From DATMAM01 sp035559995 (GTDB taxonomy: Bacteria > Desulfobacterota > Binatia > UBA9968), in the NCBI GenBank assembly GCA_035559995.1, contig DATMAM010000030.1, positions 124,001 through 188,000 on the forward strand: a stretch of DNA of 64,000 bases. Direction: 5' to 3'. The notes under the pieces were generated by a model. That model was not told the origin of the DNA. It made no database searches and worked only from the letters and a program-made list of their open reading frames with translations. The translations under genes were made by a program, and so were the position numbers. Positions 17,014-26,788 of this stretch are shown piece by piece. Position 1 is the first letter of the stretch. Each line of letters opens with the position of its first letter.

Positions 17014-17805
17014 ATGGAAGTCCGCTTTTTAGGAACCGGCACGCCCGAGCCCGATCCCGAGCGCGGCAGCTCCGCAATCCTGGTGGATCTCCGATCCGCG
17101 CGCATCTTGCTCGACTGCGGTCGCCATTGCGTCCAGCAACTGGCGCGGATGGCAATCCCCGTGGGAACGATCACGCACTGTTTTTTGACGCACGGCCACT
17201 ACGATCACATCGCGGACTACGGGCTTCTCGTCCTCACGTCGTGGCGCTTTGGCCGCCGGCACACCCTCAAGGTGTTCGGCCCGCCGGCGACGAAAGCGAT
17301 GTCCGACGCGCTTTTCGGCGAGGTGTACAAGATCGACATCGCGGCGAGAAAGAGCCTCAAAAAGAGCCGGGCGCTTCCCGATATTGCGGTCGAGGCGCGC
17401 GATCTCGTCGACGGCGAGGTTGTCGAAGGGGACGGCTGGCGCATTCGGGCCGTCGAGGTCGCGCACTGGCCGATTCCGGTCTCGCTGGGATTCCTTCTGG
17501 AAGGCGAAGGCAAAAGGATATTCTTCACCGGCGACACTTCGCCCTGCGACGCCGTGAGGGAACACGCCGGCGGCGTCGATCTTTTGATCCATGAGGCGAT
17601 GTATTTCCCCGAGGAGTCGGGCCATTACCGAAGCCACAGCCACCCGCGGAAGGCGGCGGAAGTAGCCCGCCAGGCCGGGGCGCGCCGGCTCGTGCTGACT
17701 CACCTGCAGCCGGGCGTTGCGGACGAAAGGCTTCTCGACGACGCGGGAAAAGAGTTCGCCAAAGAGATCACGATCGCGAAGGATCGGATGACGTTGACGC
17801 TCTGA
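17014..17805 (+). CDS. MBL-fold metallo-hydrolase (RNase Z/AHL-lactonase-like)
   Basis: This 263-residue metallo-beta-lactamase-fold protein begins at MEVRFLGTGTPEPDP, the standard first strand of the RNase Z-like branch; the frame is open upstream to 16858 without homology. The metal motif THGHYDHIADYG gives H-x-H-x-D-H. FFTGDTSP supplies the bridging aspartate, and a histidine in LTHLQPG completes the site. It lacks the long exosite arm of tRNA-processing RNase Z, so a small-molecule hydrolase such as an arylsulfatase- or lactonase-like enzyme is more likely. The 197 bases before it hold no convincing gene. Confidence 0.8.
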   Translation: MEVRFLGTGTPEPDPERGSSAILVDLRSARILLDCGRHCVQQLARMAIPVGTITHCFLTHGHYDHIADYGLLVLTSWRFGRRHTLKVFGPPATKAMSDALFGEVYKIDIAARKSLKKSRALPDIAVEARDLVDGEVVEGDGWRIRAVEVAHWPIPVSLGFLLEGEGKRIFFTGDTSPCDAVREHAGGVDLLIHEAMYFPEESGHYRSHSHPRKAAEVARQAGARRLVLTHLQPGVADERLLDDAGKEFAKEITIAKDRMTLTL

Positions 17806-17833
17806 CGAGGGCTCGTCTGGAAGGAGGTTGATA

Positions 17834-18676
17834 ATGGCGCGGCCGAACCCAGCGGAAGCGTTGGAATCGGTGCAAGCTTCCCTCACTTACCTTGTGGATA
17901 CCGGCGAAAAGCCGGTGAGCTACTCGGGCGAACCCGGCGTATCCACGGCGGAGCACAAGGGCAGCTACGAAGATCGCACGGTGACCATCTCCAATGGCCG
18001 GCCGCTGAAAAACCGGTTTTCTCTCGATCGCGAGGGATTCGTCCTGGTCGAGCACGACACCAGGGTGGCGAACTTTTACGATGAGAGTCAGGTCCGGGCC
18101 GTCTACTATCCGGAGATGGAACGGCTCGTGAAAGAGCTCACCGGCGCCTCCCGGGTCGTGATCTTCGATCACACGCTCCGCGCCGCGGACGAAAAGACGC
18201 GGCAAGAAAAGAAAGTGCGCGAGCCGGTTCGCCGGGTCCACAATGATTACACCGAATGGTCCGGGCCGCAGCGGGTGCGCGACCTTTTGCCGGACGAAGC
18301 CGAAATGCTGTTGCGGCAGCGGTTCGCGATCGTGCAAGTCTGGCAGCCGATCCGCCGCCCGGCTGAAACGGCGCCGCTCGCGATCGCGGACGCGCGCAGC
18401 CTGGCGGCCGAAAACCTGATTCCAACCGAGCGGCGATACCCGGACCGGGTGGGCGAGATTTACCACATCACGTATAGTCCGCAGCACCGCTGGTTTTATT
18501 TTCCCAACATGCAAACCACCGAGGCGCTGGTCTTCAAAACCTACGAGTCGGTCAAGGACGGCCGCGCGCGCTGGACCGCGCACGCGGCCTTTGACGATCC
18601 CACGGCGCCTCCCGGGGCGCCGCCGCGAGAAAGCATCGAAGTGCGGACGCTTGCCTTTTTTAACCCTTCCGCGTGA
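17834..18676 (+). CDS. CmcJ/NvfI family putative non-haem iron oxygenase
   Basis: This 280-residue protein matches the CmcJ/NvfI family (cephamycin hydroxylase-associated and fungal endoperoxidase/isomerase relatives). The diagnostic H-N-D motif lies in RRVHNDYTEWSGP near residues 136-148, followed by FAIVQVWQPI and the block YHITYSPQHRWFYFPNMQ. TAHAAFDDP near the C-terminus supplies the last histidine. The ATG at 17834 is set by AAGGAGG 6 bases upstream. Relatives use Fe(II), with or without 2-oxoglutarate, for oxidations. It lies 28 bases after the MBL-fold gene and may be co-transcribed. Confidence 0.8.
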   Translation: MARPNPAEALESVQASLTYLVDTGEKPVSYSGEPGVSTAEHKGSYEDRTVTISNGRPLKNRFSLDREGFVLVEHDTRVANFYDESQVRAVYYPEMERLVKELTGASRVVIFDHTLRAADEKTRQEKKVREPVRRVHNDYTEWSGPQRVRDLLPDEAEMLLRQRFAIVQVWQPIRRPAETAPLAIADARSLAAENLIPTERRYPDRVGEIYHITYSPQHRWFYFPNMQTTEALVFKTYESVKDGRARWTAHAAFDDPTAPPGAPPRESIEVRTLAFFNPSA

Positions 18677-18706
18677 CGCGCCTTCTTTGACGGCCCGCGC
18701 GTATTG

Positions 18707-20326
18707 ATGGACGTCCTTCGGCAAATAATCACTTTGGCGGAAAAGGGCACGGTCGAGCGCCGCTGCGCGGCGCTGCTCGTTTGCGGCGCGATCAAGCTCA
18801 ACCATCCGCAGGTGGTCAAGATCGCAAGCGCGGCGCTGGAACAGGCCAATCCCGTTATCAAGGACTACGCGCTGCGCTACTTCGAGGAGGCTCGCCCTAG
18901 ATCGGCCATGCCTCAGCTGAGCAAGCTCTTGGACGACTCCGATAAGGATATCCAGGAGCGGGCGGTCCGGCTCCTGATCGCGGCCGGAGAAGCAGCGGTG
19001 CCGGCGCTCCTCAAGCGATTGCCGGCGGCGCCGCGCGCCTGGCAGCTGAACGCCGTGCGCGTGCTCTCCGCCGTTCGGGGAAAGGCGGCCTGGAAGGGGT
19101 TGCTCGAGCTGCTCGGCGCGGGCACCGACGATCTCAACAAGGCCGTCTGCGATCTGATGATCCCCGCGATGCGGGAGATAGAAGGGAAAGAGCAAGATCT
19201 CCTCTACCGGGAGCTCGACTCGTTTGCCGGCGGTCTTGACCCGAAGGAGCACAGGGCGGCCGTGGTCGCGGCGGTTCGGCTTCTGGGCCAGCTCGGCAAA
19301 GCAGAATCCCGCCGCTGGTTATTTCGGCTCGTCGGTCCGGAACACCATGCCAGCGTCCGCGCGCACGCTCTGGTGGCGCTCCTCCGCTGCTTGCGCGATC
19401 AGGAACTCCGCAAGGACGAATCCACAAAGCTCCTTTCGCTTCTCGAAGAGAAGGAATTCTCGGAAGTGACCCGGCTTGCGATAGAGCTGCTCGAGCAGCA
19501 CGCGCTGCCGGAAGACGCTCGCCCGGCGCTCTCCCGGTTATTGGCGAGCCCGCACGAATCCGTGCAGAAGTTCGCCCTCCGAAAGATGGGCGATTTCGCC
19601 ACCCCGGCGATCGTGCGCACGCTCGTTGAGCAGCTCGGCGACCCCGATTACAGGCGCCGGGACATCGCCGCGCAATCGCTCAAAAAAATTCCCGAGGCGC
19701 GCGCCGCGTTGATCAAAGAGCTGATCGCGTGCGCGGACCCGAGCAAGGCGTGGAGCATCGCGGAGCTCGTCGCCGCCTACGAAGGAAAGTGGCGGCAGGA
19801 AACGCTGGTGCTTCTGTGGAAGCGGCTCGAGCGCGCGATGGCCGCAGAGGACCGCATCCAGTCCGCGTTTATGCACGTGCTCAAAAGCGCCAATTCGGAT
19901 TACCTTTACGAGCGGCTCGCGGGGCAGGCGGTCCGGCTCCTGAAGGCCAGAAAGTACAGGGAAGCGACCGCGTTCCTCACGGCGCTCAAGCAAGTTGCCG
20001 AGATGAAGCCAGAGGACAAGTTTCGTCTCGCCGTGGCGCAGCTCAAAGCGCACGCTCATCTCCTTACGCCGGCGAGCCGCCGGCTGAATCCGGCGGTCGA
20101 GCTACTGGGCGACATCTACCGGAGCTCCGCCTTTCCGGTATTTGAGTCCCTCAAAAAGGAAAAAAGCCTCACCGCCGAGGATCTCTATTATCTCGGATTT
20201 ACGTTGGCGGAACGGCCGGGCGAGGAGCGCAATCTCGGCAGGAATCTCCTGGAGCACATCGCCGCCCGTAGCCCCCGGACAAAGCTGGGAAAAAGCGCCA
20301 GGAACAAGCTCAAGCTTCTTCCGTGA
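18707..20326 (+). CDS. HEAT/PBS-lyase-type repeat protein
   Basis: This 539-residue protein is built almost entirely of paired helices. Clear HEAT-like units occur at SDKDIQERAVRLLIAAGEAAVPALL, HASVRAHALVALLRCL and DYRRRDIAAQSLKKIPEARAAL. The C-terminal 170 residues change to TPR-like helices (ARKYREATAFLTALKQVAE). No signal peptide or catalytic motif is visible. It is probably a cytoplasmic scaffold or regulator. The start is uncertain: TTG at 18704 is adjacent to the ATG at 18707 and no strong ribosome site is present. Confidence 0.75.
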   Translation: MDVLRQIITLAEKGTVERRCAALLVCGAIKLNHPQVVKIASAALEQANPVIKDYALRYFEEARPRSAMPQLSKLLDDSDKDIQERAVRLLIAAGEAAVPALLKRLPAAPRAWQLNAVRVLSAVRGKAAWKGLLELLGAGTDDLNKAVCDLMIPAMREIEGKEQDLLYRELDSFAGGLDPKEHRAAVVAAVRLLGQLGKAESRRWLFRLVGPEHHASVRAHALVALLRCLRDQELRKDESTKLLSLLEEKEFSEVTRLAIELLEQHALPEDARPALSRLLASPHESVQKFALRKMGDFATPAIVRTLVEQLGDPDYRRRDIAAQSLKKIPEARAALIKELIACADPSKAWSIAELVAAYEGKWRQETLVLLWKRLERAMAAEDRIQSAFMHVLKSANSDYLYERLAGQAVRLLKARKYREATAFLTALKQVAEMKPEDKFRLAVAQLKAHAHLLTPASRRLNPAVELLGDIYRSSAFPVFESLKKEKSLTAEDLYYLGFTLAERPGEERNLGRNLLEHIAARSPRTKLGKSARNKLKLLP

Positions 20327-20392
20327 CAGCCGGTCGGCGAAAATCTAAAGACGCCAAGCGCGCGGCGCCGGAAGCTTGAAGCCGCTCCAATC

Positions 20393-20842
20393 TTACAGCC
20401 GGTTTGCGACAAGCGCCCGGTGGTCGACCATCAGGCAGCGGTCCTGCACCACTTTGATCCCCGCGCGCGCCAGGGTTTCCGCGACCGGCCCGTTGCGAAT
20501 ACCGGACTGAAACCACACGGCCTTCGGTCGCTTGGCGAGAATGTCGTCGACGTGGGCGCCGATGTCGCGCGAGCGCCGAAACACGTCCACGAGATCGATC
20601 TCTCCGGGAATGTCCACCAGGCGGCGGTACACCGGCTTGCCGAGAATTTCGGTTACCTCGGGGTAGTAGACGGGCACCGGGACGACTTCAAAACCGACCG
20701 AATCGAGATACTGAGGCACGCGAAAAGCAGGTTGGGAAGCTTGCTTCTCGGTCTTGATGCCGAGGACGGCAATGTGCCTGGTCTGTAAGATCAGGTCGCG
20801 AATTTTGTCGGTCGTTTGAAGCAGGTTTTCTTTCCAGCCCAT
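20393..20842 (-). CDS. CoA-binding domain protein (YccU-like)
   Basis: This 149-residue single-domain protein has the succinyl-CoA synthetase alpha-type CoA-binding Rossmann fold: IAVLGIKTEKQASQPAFRV, FEVVPVPVYYPEVTEILGKPVYR, LVDVFRRSRDIGAHVDDILA, VWFQSGIRN and the ending DRCLMVDHR. Stand-alone members are small cytoplasmic proteins of unclear function. The start could be ATG 20842 or TTG/ATG at 20863-20860; none has a strong ribosome site. It is convergent with the HEAT gene and divergent from the VOC gene. Confidence 0.85.
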   Translation of the reverse strand: MGWKENLLQTTDKIRDLILQTRHIAVLGIKTEKQASQPAFRVPQYLDSVGFEVVPVPVYYPEVTEILGKPVYRRLVDIPGEIDLVDVFRRSRDIGAHVDDILAKRPKAVWFQSGIRNGPVAETLARAGIKVVQDRCLMVDHRALVANRL

Positions 20843-20998
20843 CGTCTTTACGTGTAGCATCAATTGCGGCGACGAGCGACGGCCTTATGGCGCGTCGGCG
20901 GCTGATCCGCCGTCTTGCCGCGAAATCTTTCGCCGGTAATTGACAGCCGCCGCTCGCCCGTAGGAGAATCAAGCACTCTCGGTAGAGGAGGCACGCTC

Positions 20999-21694
20999 AT
21001 GCAAAGCGCCTTTCGACATGTCGCTCTCTTCACGCGCGATCCGGACAGGCTTTTCGACTTCTACCAGAAGCACCTGGGATTTTCGCTGATGCGCCGCTCC
21101 CCGACCGCCTCGCTTTACGTCACCGACGGCCTCATCATGTATGCGCTTTTGCGCTACCGCGAGGGGTCGGAGGCGAAATGGGTCGGCTACGACCATTTCG
21201 GGTTTCACGTGAGCGACATGGAGGAAGCGAAAAGCAGAGTGATCGCGGCTTACCCCGAAGCGCGTTGGGACCAGCGGCCGCGGGACGGCCGCTACGCGGA
21301 ATATCGATTTTACGACTGGGACGGCCACCCGGTGGACGTCTCGCAGGAAGGCTTTCGCACCAGAAATGATCTGACGCCGCCCACGGTGCGCCACGTCGCG
21401 ATCGGCGCCTCCGATCCGGCGCGGTCTGCGGCGTTTTATTCGCAAGTGTTCGACCTGAAGGAACTGCGCGCAGCCGCCGATGGGTTCCTCGTAACCGACG
21501 GCACAATCAACTTGCTGTTCGTTAAGCACCGGGGGCCGGGAAGCTGCCGGGTGCTTCACATGGGTCTGGAGGTACCAGACCCCGAGTCGCTTGCGTCAGC
21601 GCTCGGCGCAAAGCGCTCGGCGGGCTGCGGCCAGGCTCAGATCGAAGACCCCGACGGCAACGCGCTCGAACTGGCTTCCTCGTGGGCGGTGTAG
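20999..21694 (+). CDS. VOC superfamily protein with two glyoxalase-like domains
   Basis: This 231-residue protein has two vicinal-oxygen-chelate modules. The first (residues 1-120) has RHVALFTRDPDRLFDFYQKHLGF and FYDWDGHPVDVSQEGF. The second (about 130-231) has RHVAIGASDPARSAAFYSQVF and QIEDPDGNALELAS. The paired modules match extradiol dioxygenase or glyoxalase-like proteins. Potential metal histidines begin each module. The ATG follows GAGGAGG. A TTGACA at 20940-20945 lies upstream but has no good -10 partner. Substrate unknown. Confidence 0.8.
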   Translation: MQSAFRHVALFTRDPDRLFDFYQKHLGFSLMRRSPTASLYVTDGLIMYALLRYREGSEAKWVGYDHFGFHVSDMEEAKSRVIAAYPEARWDQRPRDGRYAEYRFYDWDGHPVDVSQEGFRTRNDLTPPTVRHVAIGASDPARSAAFYSQVFDLKELRAAADGFLVTDGTINLLFVKHRGPGSCRVLHMGLEVPDPESLASALGAKRSAGCGQAQIEDPDGNALELASSWAV

Positions 21695-21866
21695 GCAGCG
21701 CCGTCGCGCGGCGTCGGAAGACGGCGCAGGCGGGCCGAGAGCGAGCCTTTGCGGCGGCTCGGCGCGACGATAAATGATCTGGAAGGTCAAAAGCCATCCG
21801 GCGATCGACCGATCACGGGCCACGTCGCCGGGAACGAAGCGGCGAGATACTTGAAAGGACGCGAAA

Positions 21867-22637
21867 TTGGCACCGCAAAGTCGCAGCTGCCGTTTTGCCT
21901 TTGAGCCCCGGACTACCGGCTTGCTTGCGCTCCTCTGGCGGAAAAAAGGGGGGAAGGCGGCGCGATGGAGCCCTTTGACCCTTCTCGCCATCGCGCTCCT
22001 GCTCCTGCCGGCGGCCGCTTCGGGGCAGCTCGGCGCCCGAAGCGCCAAAGAGTGGATCGAGCGGCTCGATGACCCGCAAAGAATCGCGGGGCTAAAAATC
22101 GCGCGAGTGGTGGCGGCGTTGAAACTCAAGCCCGGCGACGTCGTTGCCGATATCGGCGCCGGGTCGGGCGCGTTTTCGCTTCCTTTCGCGCGCGCCGTCG
22201 CGCCCGGCGGCAAGGTTTACGCCGTCGACATCGACCAGGAGCTCCTCGACCATATTGCCGCAAAGGCGAGAAGGGAAGGCGTGGAAAATATCCAGACGAT
22301 CCGGGGTGAATCTACCGATCCGCGCTTACCGGCGCGCGACGTCGATCTCGCCTTTTTCCACGACGTCCTCCATCACATCGAAAAGCGCCAGCCTTATCTC
22401 AAGACGCTCGCCGGCTATCTAAAGCCAGGCGCGCGCGTCGCTGTGATCGAGATGAATCCGCATGATCCGAAAAGCGCGCATCGGCGCCACGGCCCGGAGA
22501 TGCTCCTGGAAAAGAAGCAGGTGACGAAATGGCTGGAGGAGATCGGCTTCCATCCCGTAGAGGAGTTCGATCTCTACGGGGAGGCGAAATGGTTCATCGT
22601 CTATTCGCGCCGCCCACAGGCCTCGGACGCGCGCTAA
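21867..22637 (+). CDS. exported or membrane-anchored class I methyltransferase
   Basis: This protein of up to 256 residues pairs an N-terminal hydrophobic segment (LTLLAIALLLLPAAASGQ) with a SAM-binding domain. Motif I is VVADIGAGSGAFSLPFARAV, followed by YAVDIDQELL, DLAFFHDVLHHIEK and LKPGARVAVIEMNPHDP. A signal peptide on a methyltransferase is unusual but recurs in this family in environmental genomes. The apparent start is TTG at 21867 behind GAAAGGA; no in-frame ATG precedes the hydrophobic stretch, and another TTG 17 codons later is possible. Substrate unknown. Confidence 0.75.
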   Translation: MAPQSRSCRFAFEPRTTGLLALLWRKKGGKAARWSPLTLLAIALLLLPAAASGQLGARSAKEWIERLDDPQRIAGLKIARVVAALKLKPGDVVADIGAGSGAFSLPFARAVAPGGKVYAVDIDQELLDHIAAKARREGVENIQTIRGESTDPRLPARDVDLAFFHDVLHHIEKRQPYLKTLAGYLKPGARVAVIEMNPHDPKSAHRRHGPEMLLEKKQVTKWLEEIGFHPVEEFDLYGEAKWFIVYSRRPQASDAR

Positions 22638-22670
22638 ACCGCGCTATCGCGCCGCACGTCGAATTCTTAC

Positions 22671-23795
22671 TCAGCTTCCCTCGCCCCGGAGTATTTTCTC
22701 AAGCTCCTTTTGCGTCGCCTCGTAGTCCTTGTGCTTTTGCAGCCACTGCGGCGAGCTCACCACGAACTTCGCCCCTCTGGCCTTGGCGGCGTCGAGCTTC
22801 TTTTTCTGGTTCGACTCGGGATAGAGATGGAAATCGAGGCCGTCGATATCCCACATAAGCTTCTGCCCTTCGACCGTGTGGAGATAGATGATGAACAGAG
22901 CCGCCGCGTTGGGCGACCGCGAGTTCTTGGGGACGCCGGCATAGCGCGTATGCGACAGGGTCGCTTCATCCAAGATCGCATAGCCGAGCGGAATGCCCTT
23001 GCGCTGCGCGATATTGACCTCCTGATCCCCGCAGGCCAAAACCAGCATCAGGAATTCGCCGCTCGTCAGCCGGTCCGTCTCCCCGCAGCGCATGAGGCCG
23101 CCGATGTGCTTGGAGAGCTTTTTTGTAAACTCGATGATCCGCTCGCGGCCGAGAAGCTCCGGCATGGCGAATTCGCGCAATCCCGCGGCGTAAGGCGTCG
23201 ACGCGATCTTGCCCTTCCATTTGGGATTGAGAAAATCGTCGAGCTTGCGGGGAACGTCGTCGCCCTTGACCAAGTTGCTGTTGTAGACGGCGCCCACGAG
23301 CGTCGAGGCCATGGCGATCCCGATATTGCCGGGCACGATAGGATCAAACCCGCCCTCGGGCGCGAGCTTCCGCTCGAGGAGCGCCGTCCAGTTCATCGGC
23401 ATCAACGCCTTGGCCTCGATGGCTTGAAGCATCGACTGCGGGTTGCCGAAATACACGTCGCTGCTCGCCGGCTGGCCCGCCGCCACCTCGCGGGCGATCT
23501 TTGTCATCATTCCCTGCATGTTCGGGCCCGGCGTGAAGGAGGGCTGGAGATTGAGCCCGTATTTTTTGTTCATCCCGGCGACAATTTTTTGCAGCCCCGG
23601 TCCGCCGTCGAGCGTGTCCGCGCCCCACTGGGCCCGCAAGGTCGTTTCCTTTTTGGCGCCGCCGATCAGCTCCGCCAGCGTCGCCGCCTTTCCGCCCTCG
23701 GCCGCCGGCACCTGGCTCGCCCGGACAAAGAACAGGCAGCTCGCCGCCAGTATCGCTACGCCGCAAGCTTTCGTTTTCCTTTTGCGAGAAAGCAT
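22671..23795 (-). CDS. ABC transporter substrate-binding protein, Fe3+/AfuA type
   Basis: This 374-residue protein has a signal peptide (ACGVAILAASCLFFVRASQVPAAE) and the iron/thiamine/phosphonate-type binding-protein fold. Typical blocks are ASSDVYFGNPQSM, VGAVYNSNLVKGDDVP, DDFLNPKWKGKIA and YAGVPKNSRSPNAAALFI. AAGGAGG precedes the ATG by 8 bases. It is the last gene of a three-gene unit, 73 bases after the permease. The ligand is not readable: iron, a phosphonate or an organic acid are all possible, and such receptors are often found near amidohydrolase genes in soil bacteria. Confidence 0.85.
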   Translation of the reverse strand: MLSRKRKTKACGVAILAASCLFFVRASQVPAAEGGKAATLAELIGGAKKETTLRAQWGADTLDGGPGLQKIVAGMNKKYGLNLQPSFTPGPNMQGMMTKIAREVAAGQPASSDVYFGNPQSMLQAIEAKALMPMNWTALLERKLAPEGGFDPIVPGNIGIAMASTLVGAVYNSNLVKGDDVPRKLDDFLNPKWKGKIASTPYAAGLREFAMPELLGRERIIEFTKKLSKHIGGLMRCGETDRLTSGEFLMLVLACGDQEVNIAQRKGIPLGYAILDEATLSHTRYAGVPKNSRSPNAAALFIIYLHTVEGQKLMWDIDGLDFHLYPESNQKKKLDAAKARGAKFVVSSPQWLQKHKDYEATQKELEKILRGEGS

Positions 23796-23868
23796 CGTTT
23801 CAGCCTCCTTTCGAGATCTCTCAACCCGACAAAATGCGCGCCCGCGGACGCGAACCCGCGGGCTCTTC

Positions 23869-25608
23869 CTACGATTCAGCCATAACCTGGCGGCGACCGA
23901 ACCACCAGAAAATCAAAATGAGCGGCGTCAGCACGGCGGTCATGAGCAGCGTTACCGCCGCCGCTTGAGTCGTCGCACCGGAGAACCAATAACTCCAGAT
24001 GACGGCCGGCAGCGTGACGCTGTCTTGACCGATGAGAAACACCGCCACGGTCAGCTCACGATAGACCAGAATCGCCGTCCAGATCCACACGGACATGAGC
24101 GTGGGCCGAAGCAGCGGCACCAGGATCCTCCACGATGTCCGCACCGGCGACAGCCCCGCCGTATAGGCGGCCTCTTCGAGCTCCCGATGAATTTGCAATA
24201 GCGAGCTGTTGAGCGCGCGCGTGGCGAACGCCAGCCGCGAGATCACGTATACGATCGCGATCAGCCAGACAGAGCCGTAGAGCGGGATCGCTTTGGGCAG
24301 CACAAAGAGCGCGAGCAATAGCGCGCCGATCGCCATGATGATCTCCGGGAGCGCGTGCGGAAGAAACGCGCCGAACTCCAGAACGTAGCGCAGGCGGCTG
24401 CGCGAGCGCACGATGAGCCAGGAGATGCTGAAGGCCAAAATCAACGTGATCAGCGGGACCGAGAGCACGAGCAAGACCGTGTTGTATAGGCCGCGCCAGA
24501 AAAGCTCCCAGTTGAGGTTGCGAAAGCCGTCGAGCGAAAGCTTGCCGAGCATTTCGAAAGACGGCGGCGCGAGATAAGGCACGAACGCCGCGTAGGCGAT
24601 CAACAAGAGCGGCACCAGCTTGGTTGCAAGAAAATAGAGCGCGATCAATGCCCAGGCCAGCAGCGACCACTTGCCGAGATTGATGAGCGCGGGGCGGTAC
24701 CCTTTGCCGGTGACCACCTCGTAGCGATGGCCCTGCCTGAGAACCTGGCTGTACCACCAGGTGAGCAACAGCGCCAGAAGAATCATCACGGTGCCCAAAG
24801 CCGCGGTGACGCCGTGCTGCGGCAGGCCGCTATCCGGCGGATTGGCCTTTAAATAGACGTACGTGCTCAGCATGTAGATCCGGTTGCCGAGCCCGATGAT
24901 GGCGGGAACGTCAAACGTCGCAATCCCGATGGTGAGCATGTAGATGAACGCGGCCAGGATGGCCGGAAACGCGAGCGGCAACGTGATGCGGCGGGCCGTG
25001 GCGACAAAGCCCATCCCGTGAATCTTCGCCGCCTCTTCCAGGGACGGATTCATGGCGCGAAACATCTGCGCGGTCAGAATGAAGGCGAGCGCCGTGAGGT
25101 TGAGCCCCTGAACAAACCCCATGCCGACGGGAGTCGCGATATTGATCGGCCCCCGATCGAGAGAAAAGGCCTCCATCAGCCACCGATTCAAAAAGCCGAT
25201 GCGCACATGAGCGATGAAGGTCCAGCCCATCGCGGTGTAAATACCGGGGATCAGCAGCCCCAGCGTCATGATCGTGTAGACGAGCCCCTTTCCCGGCAGC
25301 GTTGTTCGCTCCGTCAACCAGGCGATCGGCAGCCCCAGGGCGAGGGCCGTGAAGGTCGTCGCGATGGTAAACACGACCGTGTTCCAGAAAACCTTGAGCA
25401 CGAAGGGGTCGCCAAAAATTTCCCGGTAGTTGTTGAGCGTGTAGCTGGCGCTTGCGGTGCCGACGATCCCGGCTTGAAAGCTGATCCAAATCAGCACCGC
25501 CACCAGGATGAGGATCACGAGCATCGGAAGCGCGGCGAGCACCATCAACAGCGGCCAGGCGCCAAAGGAGATTGCGGCCAAGCGCGGCAGGCGCAGTACG
25601 GCTTCCAT
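23869..25608 (-). CDS. ABC transporter permease, fused double-domain (AfuB/ThiP type)
   Basis: This 579-residue inner-membrane protein has twelve or so hydrophobic helices and two copies of the permease coupling loop. The first is EEAAKIHGMGFVATARRITLPLAFPAI; the second is EEAAYTAGLSPVRTSWRILVPLLRP. Each contains the EAA-x3-G motif that docks on the ATPase, so one chain does the work of two permease subunits, as in FbpB and ThiP. It starts 9 bases after the ATPase stop and is clearly in the same operon. Confidence 0.9.
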   Translation of the reverse strand: MEAVLRLPRLAAISFGAWPLLMVLAALPMLVILILVAVLIWISFQAGIVGTASASYTLNNYREIFGDPFVLKVFWNTVVFTIATTFTALALGLPIAWLTERTTLPGKGLVYTIMTLGLLIPGIYTAMGWTFIAHVRIGFLNRWLMEAFSLDRGPINIATPVGMGFVQGLNLTALAFILTAQMFRAMNPSLEEAAKIHGMGFVATARRITLPLAFPAILAAFIYMLTIGIATFDVPAIIGLGNRIYMLSTYVYLKANPPDSGLPQHGVTAALGTVMILLALLLTWWYSQVLRQGHRYEVVTGKGYRPALINLGKWSLLAWALIALYFLATKLVPLLLIAYAAFVPYLAPPSFEMLGKLSLDGFRNLNWELFWRGLYNTVLLVLSVPLITLILAFSISWLIVRSRSRLRYVLEFGAFLPHALPEIIMAIGALLLALFVLPKAIPLYGSVWLIAIVYVISRLAFATRALNSSLLQIHRELEEAAYTAGLSPVRTSWRILVPLLRPTLMSVWIWTAILVYRELTVAVFLIGQDSVTLPAVIWSYWFSGATTQAAAVTLLMTAVLTPLILIFWWFGRRQVMAES

Positions 25609-25617
25609 CGGCTATCC

Positions 25618-26736
25618 TTAAGCCGGGCTCCTTGGTTCGGCCGACGGGCCGTGGCGCCCCGATTCGCGGTAAGGAAAAACCATGATGTCCGCGGGATCGA
25701 CGCAGAGCTTGAGCTGCCCGCCGCCGCACGCCGGGAGAGCGCGGCTTTTGCCCACGAGCAACAGGTCCCTCACCGCCGCCTGATAGACAAACTGATCGCC
25801 GAGAAATGTGCTTGACCTGAGAAGCGCGTGGAAGGAGTTCTCGGCGCGGGCGCTCGAGCCGTCGGCGATTCTCAGACACTCGGGTCTAAAGCCCACCAGC
25901 ACCTTGGGTCCGAGATCTTCTCGGGGGCAGATTTGCAAACGACCCAGCACGGTCTCGACAATGTTCGGGTAAATAAGCTCGCCGGCAAGCCAGTTGACGG
26001 AACCAAAGAAGTCGGCGACCTCCGGACAGTTGGGGTGACGGTAAAGGTCCATGGGCTCGCCGTATTGAAGCAGCTTGCCAAAGCTCATGAGGGCGATCTT
26101 GTCCGCCATCGCCATGGCCTCGACCTGATCGTGCGTGACGTAAAGCACGGTCGATCCGAGTTGCTTCGAAAGGTCGCGGATCTTGCCCCGCACTTCCTCC
26201 CGCAGGCGCGCGTCCAGGTTGCTCAACGGCTCGTCCATGAGAAGGATCTTGGGATTGACCGCGATGGCGCGCGCTAGCGCCACGCGCTGTTGTTGGCCGC
26301 CGCTCAGAAGCGTGGCCGAGCGGTCGGCCAATTCTTCGAGCTGCACCAGGCGCAGGGCTTCGCGCACCCGGCTCGCGACTTCGTGGCGCGCGATCCGCTG
26401 CGCGCCTTCGGCCAGCGGCAGGGCGACGTTCTGGTAGACCGTCAGATGCGGCCAAACGGCGTAGGATTGGAAAACCATTCCGATCTTGCGCCGCTGGGGA
26501 GGGATCCATGTGGGTGGATGGCTGGAAGAGACGATCCGGCCGCCGATGCGGATCTCGCCGCTGTCCGGAGCCTCAAGCCCGGCGACGCAGCGCAACAGAG
26601 TTGTCTTCCCGGAGCCGCTCGCGCCGACGATGACAAAGAATTCGCCCTCGGCCACATCGAGGTCCAGGGCCTTGACCGCTTCCACCTTGCCCGCGCTTAC
26701 ACGGAACTCTTTGCTAAGCCCGCGAACGCAAATCAT
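25618..26736 (-). CDS. ABC transporter ATP-binding protein, FbpC/PotA type
   Basis: This 372-residue ATPase has Walker A GASGSGKTT, a Q-loop at GMVFQSYAVWPHLT, the signature LSGGQQQRVALARA, Walker B ILLMDEPLSNLD and the switch histidine in LYVTHDQVEA. A C-terminal regulatory TOBE-like region begins at about residue 240. It powers the permease encoded just downstream. It is the first gene of the unit, so the promoter upstream at about 26800 should drive all three. Confidence 0.92.
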   Translation of the reverse strand: MICVRGLSKEFRVSAGKVEAVKALDLDVAEGEFFVIVGASGSGKTTLLRCVAGLEAPDSGEIRIGGRIVSSSHPPTWIPPQRRKIGMVFQSYAVWPHLTVYQNVALPLAEGAQRIARHEVASRVREALRLVQLEELADRSATLLSGGQQQRVALARAIAVNPKILLMDEPLSNLDARLREEVRGKIRDLSKQLGSTVLYVTHDQVEAMAMADKIALMSFGKLLQYGEPMDLYRHPNCPEVADFFGSVNWLAGELIYPNIVETVLGRLQICPREDLGPKVLVGFRPECLRIADGSSARAENSFHALLRSSTFLGDQFVYQAAVRDLLLVGKSRALPACGGGQLKLCVDPADIMVFPYRESGRHGPSAEPRSPA

Positions 26737-26788
26737 CGGTTTCGCGCTGAGTTTTCGCTCCGCTTTCGCCCCCGAGGTACCCGCGCGT